From a virus: DNA of 20,943 nt. Below are positions 7,127 to 13,558 of this stretch, piece after piece. Every line of letters begins with the position of its first letter. Position 1 is the stretch's first letter. A program made the translations under genes and the position numbers. The DNA lies in the IMG/VR virus record IMGVR_UViG_3300005510_000012, positions 1 to 20,943 of that record, one strand, 5' to 3'. The notes beneath the pieces were generated by a model. The model made no database searches. It had not been told where the DNA came from and saw only the letters and a list, made by a program, of their open reading frames with translations.

Positions 7127-7778
7127 TCTTGACAATTTAAAAGAAAGGTCAGAGTATCATTTTGACCCATTCGATAATAATCCTGCTCATGATACCATAC
7201 GGTATGTGGGCAGGTTTAATGGTGATTGGAGTAAAGAGTTACAAGAAACAATAGAAAGTAGCACAGAAGTTACATGGCGAACTCGTAATCCAAATTCAAA
7301 CCGTTCTGAACAAGAATTTGAATCAGAAGAATATGATATTAAAAGAGCTGGTGGAGATCCTAATCATCCAATAGGAAATATGAATTATGATCTTCTTCCT
7401 GTATTCCAGAAAATGGCTGATGCTCTTTATTTAGTTGATGGTGAACGTCCAATACAATCTAGAGTACATACACAAACACAAGGTCAAGTCTGGTCTTTGC
7501 ATATAGATAAATTAAATAAATATGCTCCAAAAGATCCGGATAGTGTATTTAGATTTTTTATTATGTTAAACGATTGGGAACCAGGACACTTTATACAGTT
7601 TGGAAACTATATGCATACAGGTTATAAAGCAGGAGAGATTTATACATTTGATTGGTATAATGTTCCTCACTGTACAGCTAATGCTGGATTAAGCCCGAGA
7701 TCTAATTTACTGGTCACTGGAATAGCTACAGAAAAAACATATAAATTACTTGCAAATCCTAAGGTAATTTCGATATGA
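7098..7778 (+). CDS. 2OG-Fe(II) oxygenase-like, aspartyl/asparaginyl hydroxylase type
   Basis: This 226-residue protein has the metal and 2-oxoglutarate residues of a double-stranded beta-helix oxygenase: HID at residues 135-137 (first His and Asp), then a distal His at 191 (VPHCTAN) and Arg at 201 (SPRSNLLVTG). The surrounding YKAGEIYTFDWYNVPHCTANAG is laid out like aspartyl/asparaginyl beta-hydroxylases (G-x-x-x-x-F-D...H...N). Target unknown; protein, lipid or small molecule are all possible. The start is uncertain: GTG at 7098 overlaps tctC by 29 bp with AGG upstream, and a TTG at 7116 is an alternative. It is coupled to the following gene by ATGA. It is unrelated in detail to the other oxygenase at 9572. 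Confidence 0.65.
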   Translation: MYIKKVLLSNLDNLKERSEYHFDPFDNNPAHDTIRYVGRFNGDWSKELQETIESSTEVTWRTRNPNSNRSEQEFESEEYDIKRAGGDPNHPIGNMNYDLLPVFQKMADALYLVDGERPIQSRVHTQTQGQVWSLHIDKLNKYAPKDPDSVFRFFIMLNDWEPGHFIQFGNYMHTGYKAGEIYTFDWYNVPHCTANAGLSPRSNLLVTGIATEKTYKLLANPKVISI

Positions 7779-8338
7779 AGAATTGGATTTTTATAACAGG
7801 AGCTCCTGGATCACGGTGGAGTGGAGTCGGTCAAGAAGTAAGATTTAATCATCATGCTGATATTACCGATTATGTGGCAGAGAAAGAATACAAACATGGG
7901 CAATTCAGTGGTCACAAAGGAAATTATTATGGCCCTGGAATGTTAAACGGAACATGGCTAGATAAAGAATTAGGTACAAAAGAACAATGGATTGATGAGA
8001 TTAATAATAGCTTCTCAGGACCAGAAGATCAGGTCAAGGTGCTTATGTCTCATCACTTCGCATATTATCTTGAAGAGATAATGGAAGTATTTCCAGAAAG
8101 TCAGATCATTGCGTGTGTACGTGATTGTGATGATTGTATGGAATGGTGGAAGAAAGCTGGTGGATGGGATATAACCTATCCTAGTTATGAATGGTATAGA
8201 GATGACATTAAGATGAAACATGATATATACTATCAGAATAAAGCTATTCGCCAGTGGGTTCATAAATATGATGTAAAAGAAAATCATAATTTAGGCTCAC
8301 AAAAACATAAAGACCTAAAGGTTTTTGTGTATAAATAA
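7775..8338 (+). CDS. P-loop, sulfotransferase-like protein of unknown substrate
   Basis: The 187-residue product opens with NWIFITGAPGSRWSGVGQ (residues 3-20). This looks like the phosphosulfate-binding loop of sulfotransferase-like P-loop proteins rather than a Walker A, because there is no GK(S/T). A later IIACVRDCDDCMEWWKKAGGW (near residues 111-131) resembles the 3'-phosphate-binding strand (xxxxRDPxD) of sulfotransferases. Acceptor and activity are not known, and the protein is short for a complete sulfotransferase. It starts in ATGA overlap with the oxygenase gene. Its last codons, TATAAATAA, contain a late-promoter-like site, and a hairpin with a T-run follows, so it is probably the last gene of this transcript. 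Confidence 0.5.
   Translation: MKNWIFITGAPGSRWSGVGQEVRFNHHADITDYVAEKEYKHGQFSGHKGNYYGPGMLNGTWLDKELGTKEQWIDEINNSFSGPEDQVKVLMSHHFAYYLEEIMEVFPESQIIACVRDCDDCMEWWKKAGGWDITYPSYEWYRDDIKMKHDIYYQNKAIRQWVHKYDVKENHNLGSQKHKDLKVFVYK
8330..8337 (+). promoter_or_regulatory. Candidate T4-type late promoter for hsp20
   Basis: TATAAATA, the exact T4 late-promoter core, covers the last codons and stop of the preceding gene. Transcription would start about 6-7 bases downstream, near 8343-8344, giving a leader of roughly 54 nt to the hsp20 ATG that begins with the hairpin at 8343-8363. The same 8-mer also occurs by chance inside gp45 (644-651) and gp62 (3281-3288), so only the position makes this copy persuasive. 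Confidence 0.4.
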
Positions 8339-8342
8339 GTAT

Positions 8343-8370
8343 GAATATGCCGAAAGGGTATTCGTTTTTT
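8343..8370 (+). terminator. Hairpin with T-run: rho-independent terminator or 5' leader hairpin
   Basis: GAATA pairs with TATTC and CC with GG around a GAAA tetraloop (8343-8363), with one small bulge in the middle, followed by GTTTTTT (8364-8370). This is the form of an intrinsic terminator and would end transcripts of the transporter/oxygenase block. If the TATAAATA just upstream is active, the same hairpin would instead sit at the very 5' end of the late hsp20 mRNA. It is the only clear terminator-like structure noticed in the window. Confidence 0.65.
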
Positions 8371-8396
8371 AACCTTGCTATATATAGGAGGTCAAT

Positions 8397-8855
8397 ATGA
8401 CAAACTTAGCATTTACAAACTTCCCAAGGGATACATTCTTGGGATTCGATCAACTCTTTAACACATTACAAAATACTACATTCGAGGCCGGTCGTGGTCA
8501 AGGATATCCCCCGTATAATGTAATTAAAAGAGATGATGGTCACTTTCTAATTGAAATCGCTGTTGCAGGATTTAGGAAAGAAGACATTGATTTAACACTT
8601 GAGAAAGGTGTTTTAACAATTAGCGGTAAGAAATCTGGTGCTGCAGATACACGAGAGTATGCTCACCGCGGTATTTCTCAAAGAGCGTTTGAGCGTTCAT
8701 TTACTTTGGCTGACACACTAAAAGTTGTTGGTGCCGATATTGTAGATGGAATGCTTGTAGTTATTTTGGAGAACAATATTCCAGAAGAAGACAAGCCTCA
8801 AACTATCAATTTAGGTGACCTGCCGAAATCAGCCAAAAGGTTGTTACTAGGCTAA
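8397..8855 (+). CDS. Small heat-shock protein, Hsp20 / alpha-crystallin family
   Basis: The 152-residue product has a full alpha-crystallin domain. It begins near YNVIKRDDGHFLIEIAVAGFRKEDIDLTLEKGVLTISGKK (about residues 40-79), continues with RGISQRAFERSFTLADTLKVVGADIVDGMLVVILE, and has a short C-terminal tail. Hsp20 proteins are ATP-independent chaperones holding unfolded proteins, and they are widespread in marine T4-like phages, where they are thought to help virion or photosystem/host protein folding. GGAGG at 8387-8391 gives a strong ribosome site five bases before the ATG. It follows a terminator-like hairpin and a late-promoter-like TATAAATA, so it may be expressed late, unlike its neighbours. 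iscU follows 14 bp downstream. Confidence 0.9.
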   Translation: MTNLAFTNFPRDTFLGFDQLFNTLQNTTFEAGRGQGYPPYNVIKRDDGHFLIEIAVAGFRKEDIDLTLEKGVLTISGKKSGAADTREYAHRGISQRAFERSFTLADTLKVVGADIVDGMLVVILENNIPEEDKPQTINLGDLPKSAKRLLLG

Positions 8856-8869
8856 ATACTAAGGAGCAC

Positions 8870-9259
8870 ATGGCATATTCAGAAAAAGTTTTAGATCATT
8901 ACAATAATCCACGCAATGTGGGTAAAATGGATATGAAAGACCCAAATGTGGGAACTGGTATGGTAGGTGCTCCTGCTTGTGGCGATGTTATGAAATTACA
9001 AATACGTATAGAAGAAGGTATTGTCACAGATGCAAAATTTAAAACATATGGTTGCGGATCAGCAATTGCTTCAAGCTCATTATTAACAGAATGGGTGAAA
9101 GGTAAAACAATACATCAAGTAGAAGAAATTAAAAATACTGAAATTGTTGAAGAGCTTAATCTGCCTCCAGTAAAAATCCACTGTAGCGTATTAGCAGAAG
9201 ATGCTATTAAATCAGCAGTTGCAGACTATATTAATAAACAACCAAGGGAACATAGATGA
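8870..9259 (+). CDS. IscU-like iron-sulfur cluster scaffold protein
   Basis: At 129 residues this is full length for IscU (E. coli 128) and has every functional landmark: first cysteine with its Asp in APACGD (C37, D39), second cysteine in YGCGSAIASSS (C62), the chaperone-binding LPPVK at 98-102, and H104-C105 directly after. IscU holds nascent 2Fe-2S clusters made by IscS and passes them on with HscA/HscB. No IscS, HscA or HscB gene is seen here, so the protein would have to use host partners. AAGGAG at 8861-8866 supports the ATG at 8870, and the next gene starts in ATGA overlap. The metal ligands look intact, so the protein should be functional. Confidence 0.9.
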   Translation: MAYSEKVLDHYNNPRNVGKMDMKDPNVGTGMVGAPACGDVMKLQIRIEEGIVTDAKFKTYGCGSAIASSSLLTEWVKGKTIHQVEEIKNTEIVEELNLPPVKIHCSVLAEDAIKSAVADYINKQPREHR

Positions 9260-9570
9260 GTGAAAGTAAATTGATTAATAGATTAATCCGATTAACATCG
9301 GGCGAAGAAATATTATGTGGTATAGGAGATCAAAATGAAAGTACAACAACGGTATTTAACCCAGTACTTTTAATTCCAGAGCCAGGCGCAACTGGCAGAA
9401 TCGGATTCATGCCTTACTTAGGTTATAGCGAATTAGCAGATGGTCTCGTTATTAAAGAAGAGCACATTATGTTTATTGTTGAACCTGAAGAACCTTTAAT
9501 GAAAAAATATAAAGACATGATTGATGGTACAATCGAAATCATACAAGCACAACCAGAATTAATGCTTTAA
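9256..9570 (+). CDS. Small conserved phage protein, possible Sm/SH3-like barrel
   Basis: The 104-residue product begins NRLIRLTSGEEILCGI (about residues 8-23), resembling the first strands of LSm/SH3-type barrels, followed by a strand-rich region (TVFNPVLLIPEP, IGFMPYLGYSEL, IKEEHIMFIVEPEE) and a helical tail. Proteins of this pattern are conserved in T4-like marine phages without a known function; RNA or protein binding would suit the fold, but this is inference. It starts in ATGA overlap with iscU and ends two bases before the next ATG, so the three genes 8870-10213 are probably translated from one message. Alternative: simply an uncharacterised beta-barrel unrelated to LSm. Confidence 0.55.
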   Translation: MSESKLINRLIRLTSGEEILCGIGDQNESTTTVFNPVLLIPEPGATGRIGFMPYLGYSELADGLVIKEEHIMFIVEPEEPLMKKYKDMIDGTIEIIQAQPELML

Positions 9571-9571
9571 T

Positions 9572-10213
9572 ATGAATCTTAACATTGAACATTATGTCCA
9601 TAAGGACATATGGATTAATGATAGCCTTTGTGATGAAATAGTAACCACGTTAAATAAAGAAGATACGTGGTTACCATTCCCTAAAGATGTAGTTAATGCA
9701 TATCCTGATGCACCACGAAAACAAGATGGCATTGCTGGTTCAACATTAAGTATTGACTGGGAACAGTTCATAGGTGATCCTGATATTCCTGAACAAGATC
9801 GTAATTATGGTTTATGTCATATGCAAAATCAAGATCTATTGCTCACGCTGCGTGAAAGAATGCAAGCTGGATTAGAGCATTATGTTCATGAGTATTTAGA
9901 AGATATAGAATGGTATGATTATTTTAGAGGATTTACTGATCCTAAATTTATGAAATACGAGGAAACACACGACATGATGGAACACTGCGATCATGTAGGT
10001 AATGCTGTAGGTGGTAAAGGTATTCCAACAGTTTCTATTGTTGGCAATTTAGGTGATGACTTCGAAGGTGGAGCATTAAGATTTTGGGGTACTAAAGATT
10101 ACTATTTTAAGAAAGGAGAGATTATGTTTTTCCCTAGTAACTTTTTATACCCTCATCGAGTTCGTAAAGTAACAAAGGGTTTAAGGTATTCTTTTGTAAG
10201 TTGGGTTTGGTAA
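9572..10213 (+). CDS. 2OG-Fe(II) oxygenase, prolyl-4-hydroxylase type
   Basis: This 213-residue protein has the classic phage 2OG-Fe(II) oxygenase signature. HCD at residues 138-140 supplies the first two iron ligands, and GGALRFWG (167-173) marks a core strand. GEIMFFPSNFLYPHRVRKVTKGLRYSFVSWVW supplies the distal His at 195 and the 2-oxoglutarate Arg at 205, ending at the protein terminus as usual. Such enzymes are abundant in T4-like marine phages; most have no proven substrate. The short spacing to the preceding stop (1 bp) suggests coupling, since no clear ribosome site precedes the ATG. Its 3' end is followed by the gp43 promoter. Confidence 0.85.
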   Translation: MNLNIEHYVHKDIWINDSLCDEIVTTLNKEDTWLPFPKDVVNAYPDAPRKQDGIAGSTLSIDWEQFIGDPDIPEQDRNYGLCHMQNQDLLLTLRERMQAGLEHYVHEYLEDIEWYDYFRGFTDPKFMKYEETHDMMEHCDHVGNAVGGKGIPTVSIVGNLGDDFEGGALRFWGTKDYYFKKGEIMFFPSNFLYPHRVRKVTKGLRYSFVSWVW

Positions 10214-10229
10214 ATTATTAATAAACAAG

Positions 10230-10260
10230 TATGTACATCTAGCTTGATTCGTGTTATAAT
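10230..10260 (+). promoter_or_regulatory. Promoter for gp43 (TATGTAC / extended -10), predicting a leaderless mRNA
   Basis: TATGTAC at 10230-10236 is followed after 18 bp by TATAAT at 10255-10260, preceded by TGT. The GTGT/ACAC ends of the segment around the -10 form a short inverted repeat. The gp43 ATG is at 10267, where transcription would normally begin for this -10, and there is no Shine-Dalgarno between them. The gp43 message should therefore be leaderless or nearly so, unlike the four other units with this promoter. Confidence 0.75.
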
Positions 10261-10266
10261 ACACCC

Positions 10267-12780
10267 ATGAATCAATCTTTTTACACGTCAGCCTTCCGAC
10301 ACGGGAAGGTCATCAAGTATTTGGGTTACGAGGATGGCAAGAAAGTTTCTTTCACTGTCCCGTATCGCCCTACTCTATTCGTTACAAGCAAACAAAACAA
10401 TCCTCATGATTGGCATGCCTTAGATGGTACGCCAGTAGAACCTATAGTATTTGGTTCTATGGGTGAAGCTACTGACTTTATTAAGTCTTATGCAGACGTA
10501 CCTAACTTTAAAATCTATGGCAATACCAACTATGTGTCACAATATCTTAATGATGAATTCCCTGGTGTAATCAAATGGGATCGTAACACAATCAATGTTA
10601 CCTCAATCGATATTGAGACAAAGTTCGGTGATGGTTTCCCTGATCCTAAAGAAGCTGATCAAGAGATTACAGCAATCACAATGAAGAATAACATCGATGA
10701 TACTTACTACACATTTGGGTGTGGCGAGTATGATGTAGATAATTCTATCATGCAAACCCATTCCGTGATCTATGTCAAGTGTGCAGACGAGAGAGAACTA
10801 TTACACAAATTTGTATATCATTGGTCTAAGACTTCCCCTGATATCGTTACAGGTTGGAACTGTGAATTCTTTGATATACCATATCTCATTAACCGTATAA
10901 GACGTATCTTTGACAATGGTCGTGAGAAGTTCTTATCTCCTTGGCGTATGATTGATGAGCGTGAGACTCATACAGGTTATAATCAAACCGCAGTTAAATA
11001 TGAAATCAAAGGTGTAGCCATCTTAGATTACATGGCAATATTCAAGAAGTTTGGTTATTCATATGGTCCACAAGAATCATACAAGTTAGATCATATTGCA
11101 AATGTAGTTCTCGGTGAGAAGAAGCTTGACTTCGGTGAAGCATCTGACCTTAACGAATTACATGATACAAACTATCAGAAATTTATTGACTATAACATCA
11201 AAGACGTAGAGCTAATCGATCGTATGGAAGACAAGCTTGGTCTTATTAGTCTATGTCTTACTATGGCTTACAAAGGTGGTGTGAACTATGAACAGGTTCT
11301 CGGCACGGTGGCTATATGGGATTCACTGATCTATCGTGACTTGCATGCTAAACGTGTAGCTGTACCACAAAACGAAGAATCATTTAAAGGTGCATATCCT
11401 GGCGGTTATGTAAAAGAACCACATATTGGTATGCATGATTGGGTATGTTCATTTGACTTGGCTTCTCTATATCCGTCAATCATTATGCAATACAATATGT
11501 CTCCCGAGACTATCTTACTTGATGATGAGCCTGGTGTAAATGTAGAATCAGTCTTAGCTGGTCATATAAAAAATACTAAACCAGGCACGGCATTAGCTGT
11601 AAACGGTGTTCGATTTAGAACAGACAAGCCTGGCATTATTCCATCAATTATTCAAGAGATCTATAACGATCGTCAAAAATTTAAACAAGCACAACTCAAA
11701 GCTGAGCAAGAGCTTGAATTGTGTGGTGTTAAATCAGAGATGTATGCATTAGAAAAACGTATTGCTATTGCTAAGAACCAACAAATGGCATTAAAAATCC
11801 TACTCAACTCTTTGTATGGTGCAATGGGTAATAAGTGGTTTAGATACTTTGACATGCGAATCGCTGAAGGTATTACACTTACTGGTCAAGCAACTATTCG
11901 TTGGGCAGAGAATAATTTGAATGATTACCTTAACAAAACTCTACAAACCAAGAAAGATTATGTAGTTGCCATTGATACAGACTCTGTCTATGTTTGTCTT
12001 AACGAGTTTGTCAAACGTCTTGGTCCAGCCAAACCAGTAGACTTCCTTGACCAAGTATGTTCAGGTGCATTAGAAGGTGCACTCAGTGAATGTTATGATC
12101 GTTTGTTTAAAACCTTAGGTGGTATAGAAAACAAAATGGTTATGGAACGTGAGGTAATTGCTGATCGTGGTATATGGACAGCAAAGAAGAGATATATCCT
12201 TAATGTGCATGATAATGAAGGTGTTCGTTATACTACACCGAAGCTTAAGATTATGGGCATCGAGGCAATCAAATCATCTACTCCGGCCATATGTCGTGAA
12301 GCATTAAAAGATATATTCCGTAGGATCATGGAAACAGATGAGGCAACCGTACAGGCAGACATAGCAAACTTTAAAGCAGCATTTAAACAAGCGTCTGCTG
12401 AAGAGGTGAGCTTTCCTCGTGGTGTAAACAATCTAAAGAAATGGACTGACAAGGAAAACATTTACAAGAAAGGCACACCTATTCATATTCGTGGTGCAAT
12501 ACTACACAACAATCTAATTACTACACAAAAATTAGGTAGAAGTATTCAGCAGATAACTAGTGGTGACAAGGTCAAGTTTACATATCTTGTCAAGCCAAAT
12601 CCAATCAAAGAGAATGTGATTGCATTTGTAGATTATCTCCCACGTCAATTTAAACTTGAGAAATATATAGATTATAATCTACAATTCGAGAAGACTTTCT
12701 TGGGTGCTATCGATCCTGTTTTAGAAGCAATTGGATGGACCAGTGAGCATCAAGTATCACTTGAAGATTTTTTCGTATAA
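10267..12780 (+). CDS. 43: Family-B replicative DNA polymerase (T4 gp43)
   Basis: The 837-residue protein (T4 gp43 is 898) has the complete proofreading and polymerase motif set: Exo I SIDIET (D115, E117), Exo II GWNCEFFD (D203), Exo III YNIKDVEL (D313), polymerase motif A SFDLASLYPSI (D397), motif B KILLNSLYGA (510-519), and motif C AIDTDSVY (D570, D572). The C-terminal LEDFFV resembles a clamp-binding tail. It synthesises phage DNA with gp45, gp44/62, gp32 and gp41. The start at 10267 is fixed by the conserved FYTSAFRHG opening and by the absence of another Met before residue 66. It stands alone between two promoters of the shared class. No intein or split is seen. Confidence 0.97.
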   Translation: MNQSFYTSAFRHGKVIKYLGYEDGKKVSFTVPYRPTLFVTSKQNNPHDWHALDGTPVEPIVFGSMGEATDFIKSYADVPNFKIYGNTNYVSQYLNDEFPGVIKWDRNTINVTSIDIETKFGDGFPDPKEADQEITAITMKNNIDDTYYTFGCGEYDVDNSIMQTHSVIYVKCADERELLHKFVYHWSKTSPDIVTGWNCEFFDIPYLINRIRRIFDNGREKFLSPWRMIDERETHTGYNQTAVKYEIKGVAILDYMAIFKKFGYSYGPQESYKLDHIANVVLGEKKLDFGEASDLNELHDTNYQKFIDYNIKDVELIDRMEDKLGLISLCLTMAYKGGVNYEQVLGTVAIWDSLIYRDLHAKRVAVPQNEESFKGAYPGGYVKEPHIGMHDWVCSFDLASLYPSIIMQYNMSPETILLDDEPGVNVESVLAGHIKNTKPGTALAVNGVRFRTDKPGIIPSIIQEIYNDRQKFKQAQLKAEQELELCGVKSEMYALEKRIAIAKNQQMALKILLNSLYGAMGNKWFRYFDMRIAEGITLTGQATIRWAENNLNDYLNKTLQTKKDYVVAIDTDSVYVCLNEFVKRLGPAKPVDFLDQVCSGALEGALSECYDRLFKTLGGIENKMVMEREVIADRGIWTAKKRYILNVHDNEGVRYTTPKLKIMGIEAIKSSTPAICREALKDIFRRIMETDEATVQADIANFKAAFKQASAEEVSFPRGVNNLKKWTDKENIYKKGTPIHIRGAILHNNLITTQKLGRSIQQITSGDKVKFTYLVKPNPIKENVIAFVDYLPRQFKLEKYIDYNLQFEKTFLGAIDPVLEAIGWTSEHQVSLEDFFV

Positions 12781-12783
12781 AAG

Positions 12784-12813
12784 TATGTACTTTGAACAAA
12801 AGTATGGTATAAT
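12784..12813 (+). promoter_or_regulatory. Promoter for MazG-like unit (TATGTAC / extended -10)
   Basis: TATGTAC at 12784-12790, a 17-bp gap, and TATAAT at 12808-12813 preceded by TGG. It starts four bases after the gp43 stop. The predicted transcription start near 12820 leaves about 21 nt with AAGGAG (12831-12836) before the ATG at 12841. Confidence 0.8.
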
Positions 12814-12840
12814 ATTAATAACAGTTATAAAAGGAGACTT

Positions 12841-13431
12841 ATGTCAGCAGATTGGGTAAACGATATAAATCGTATGCAAACAAAATATGGTGTACGCGAT
12901 TGGATAAAACATGCCACACCATTTCAACTTAAAAAATATTTAGAGTTTCGTTTAAACTTTATTAAAGAAGAGTATGACGAAACACGTGAAGCATTAATTA
13001 CTGAAGATAGTGAAGAGATCGTAGATGGTCTTATTGACTTATGTGTTGTAGCTATTGGTACATTAGATGCATTAGGTGTAAATGTACACAAAGCTTGGGA
13101 TGAAGTATATGAAGCCAACATGAATAAAGAAGTTGGTGTAAAAGAATCACGCCCAAATCCATTAGGCTTACCAGATCTAATCAAGCCTGAAGGTTGGACA
13201 GCACCAAGCCATGAAAATAATCATGGTATTATTGGTGATGCATGGTCAGGAGAAGATGCTTTAGAACATCCACAACCATCGCGTATGGATATTATTGGTC
13301 AAAATGGTAATGATGGTTTACATTATACACCAGGACCAGGGCCATTGGATGGCACACAAGCAAAAATTAATTGGGAAAAAGACTCGGAGTATATAAGATT
13401 ATATGGGACCCCCGAAGATCCAAAAATCTAA
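12841..13431 (+). CDS. MazG-like nucleotide pyrophosphohydrolase with C-terminal extension
   Basis: The N-terminal half is an all-alpha NTP pyrophosphohydrolase domain. It shows RLNFIKEEYDETREAL (EExxE-type metal site near residues 42-46), EEIVDGLIDLCVVAIGTLDALGVN (ExxD site near 60-63), and the helix HKAWDEVYEANMNK that typically follows in MazG/PRA-PH-like phage proteins. Known members hydrolyse NTPs or dNTPs to monophosphates; in a phage with gp42, a dCTP-removing role like T4 gp56 would make sense, but that is inference. Residues after about 105 form a Gly/Pro-rich extension (IKPEGWTAPSHENNHG ... GPGPLDGT) with no recognised catalytic role. A 51-aa gene overlaps its 3' end. Bases 13060-13098 are shared with the unknown gene at 3861. 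Confidence 0.8.
   Translation: MSADWVNDINRMQTKYGVRDWIKHATPFQLKKYLEFRLNFIKEEYDETREALITEDSEEIVDGLIDLCVVAIGTLDALGVNVHKAWDEVYEANMNKEVGVKESRPNPLGLPDLIKPEGWTAPSHENNHGIIGDAWSGEDALEHPQPSRMDIIGQNGNDGLHYTPGPGPLDGTQAKINWEKDSEYIRLYGTPEDPKI
13060..13098 (+). repeat. 39-bp patch shared with unknown gene at 3861 (copy 2)
   Basis: Partner of 4284-4322, identical at 37 of 39 bases and in the same codon phase. Here it encodes TLDALGVNVHKAW, part of the normal MazG-fold helix that continues DEVYEANMNK, so this is the likely source copy. Confidence 0.85.
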
Positions 13432-13558
13432 AATAAACTACCGTACATGGTTAGTTTTATATAAAGGTAAAGATATTGATAAGATTACCTTGGAAGAGCA
13501 TACTAAGTTTAGTAAAATGTATGCTGCATGGAAGGTAGGTAATATTGAGAAAGTATGA
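13403..13558 (+). CDS. Small basic protein, 51 aa
   Basis: A short frame fills the gap between the MazG-like gene and the next gene. ATG at 13403 lies inside the 3' end of the MazG-like gene (29-bp overlap), and the frame ends in ATGA (13555-13558), coupling it to the following start. The product is basic and probably compact (INYRTWLVLYKGKDIDKITLEEHTKFSKMYAAWKVGNIEKV), with a strand-like opening and a C-terminal helix. I do not recognise a named family. No Shine-Dalgarno is obvious, so initiation may depend on translation of the upstream gene. The gap would otherwise be over 120 bases in a region where genes abut, which supports it being real. Confidence 0.6.
   Translation: MGPPKIQKSKINYRTWLVLYKGKDIDKITLEEHTKFSKMYAAWKVGNIEKV

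Noticed and set aside
8379-8386. TATATATA as a late promoter for hsp20
   Set aside because: Transcription would start after or within the GGAGG, removing the ribosome site. The exact TATAAATA at 8330 is better placed.
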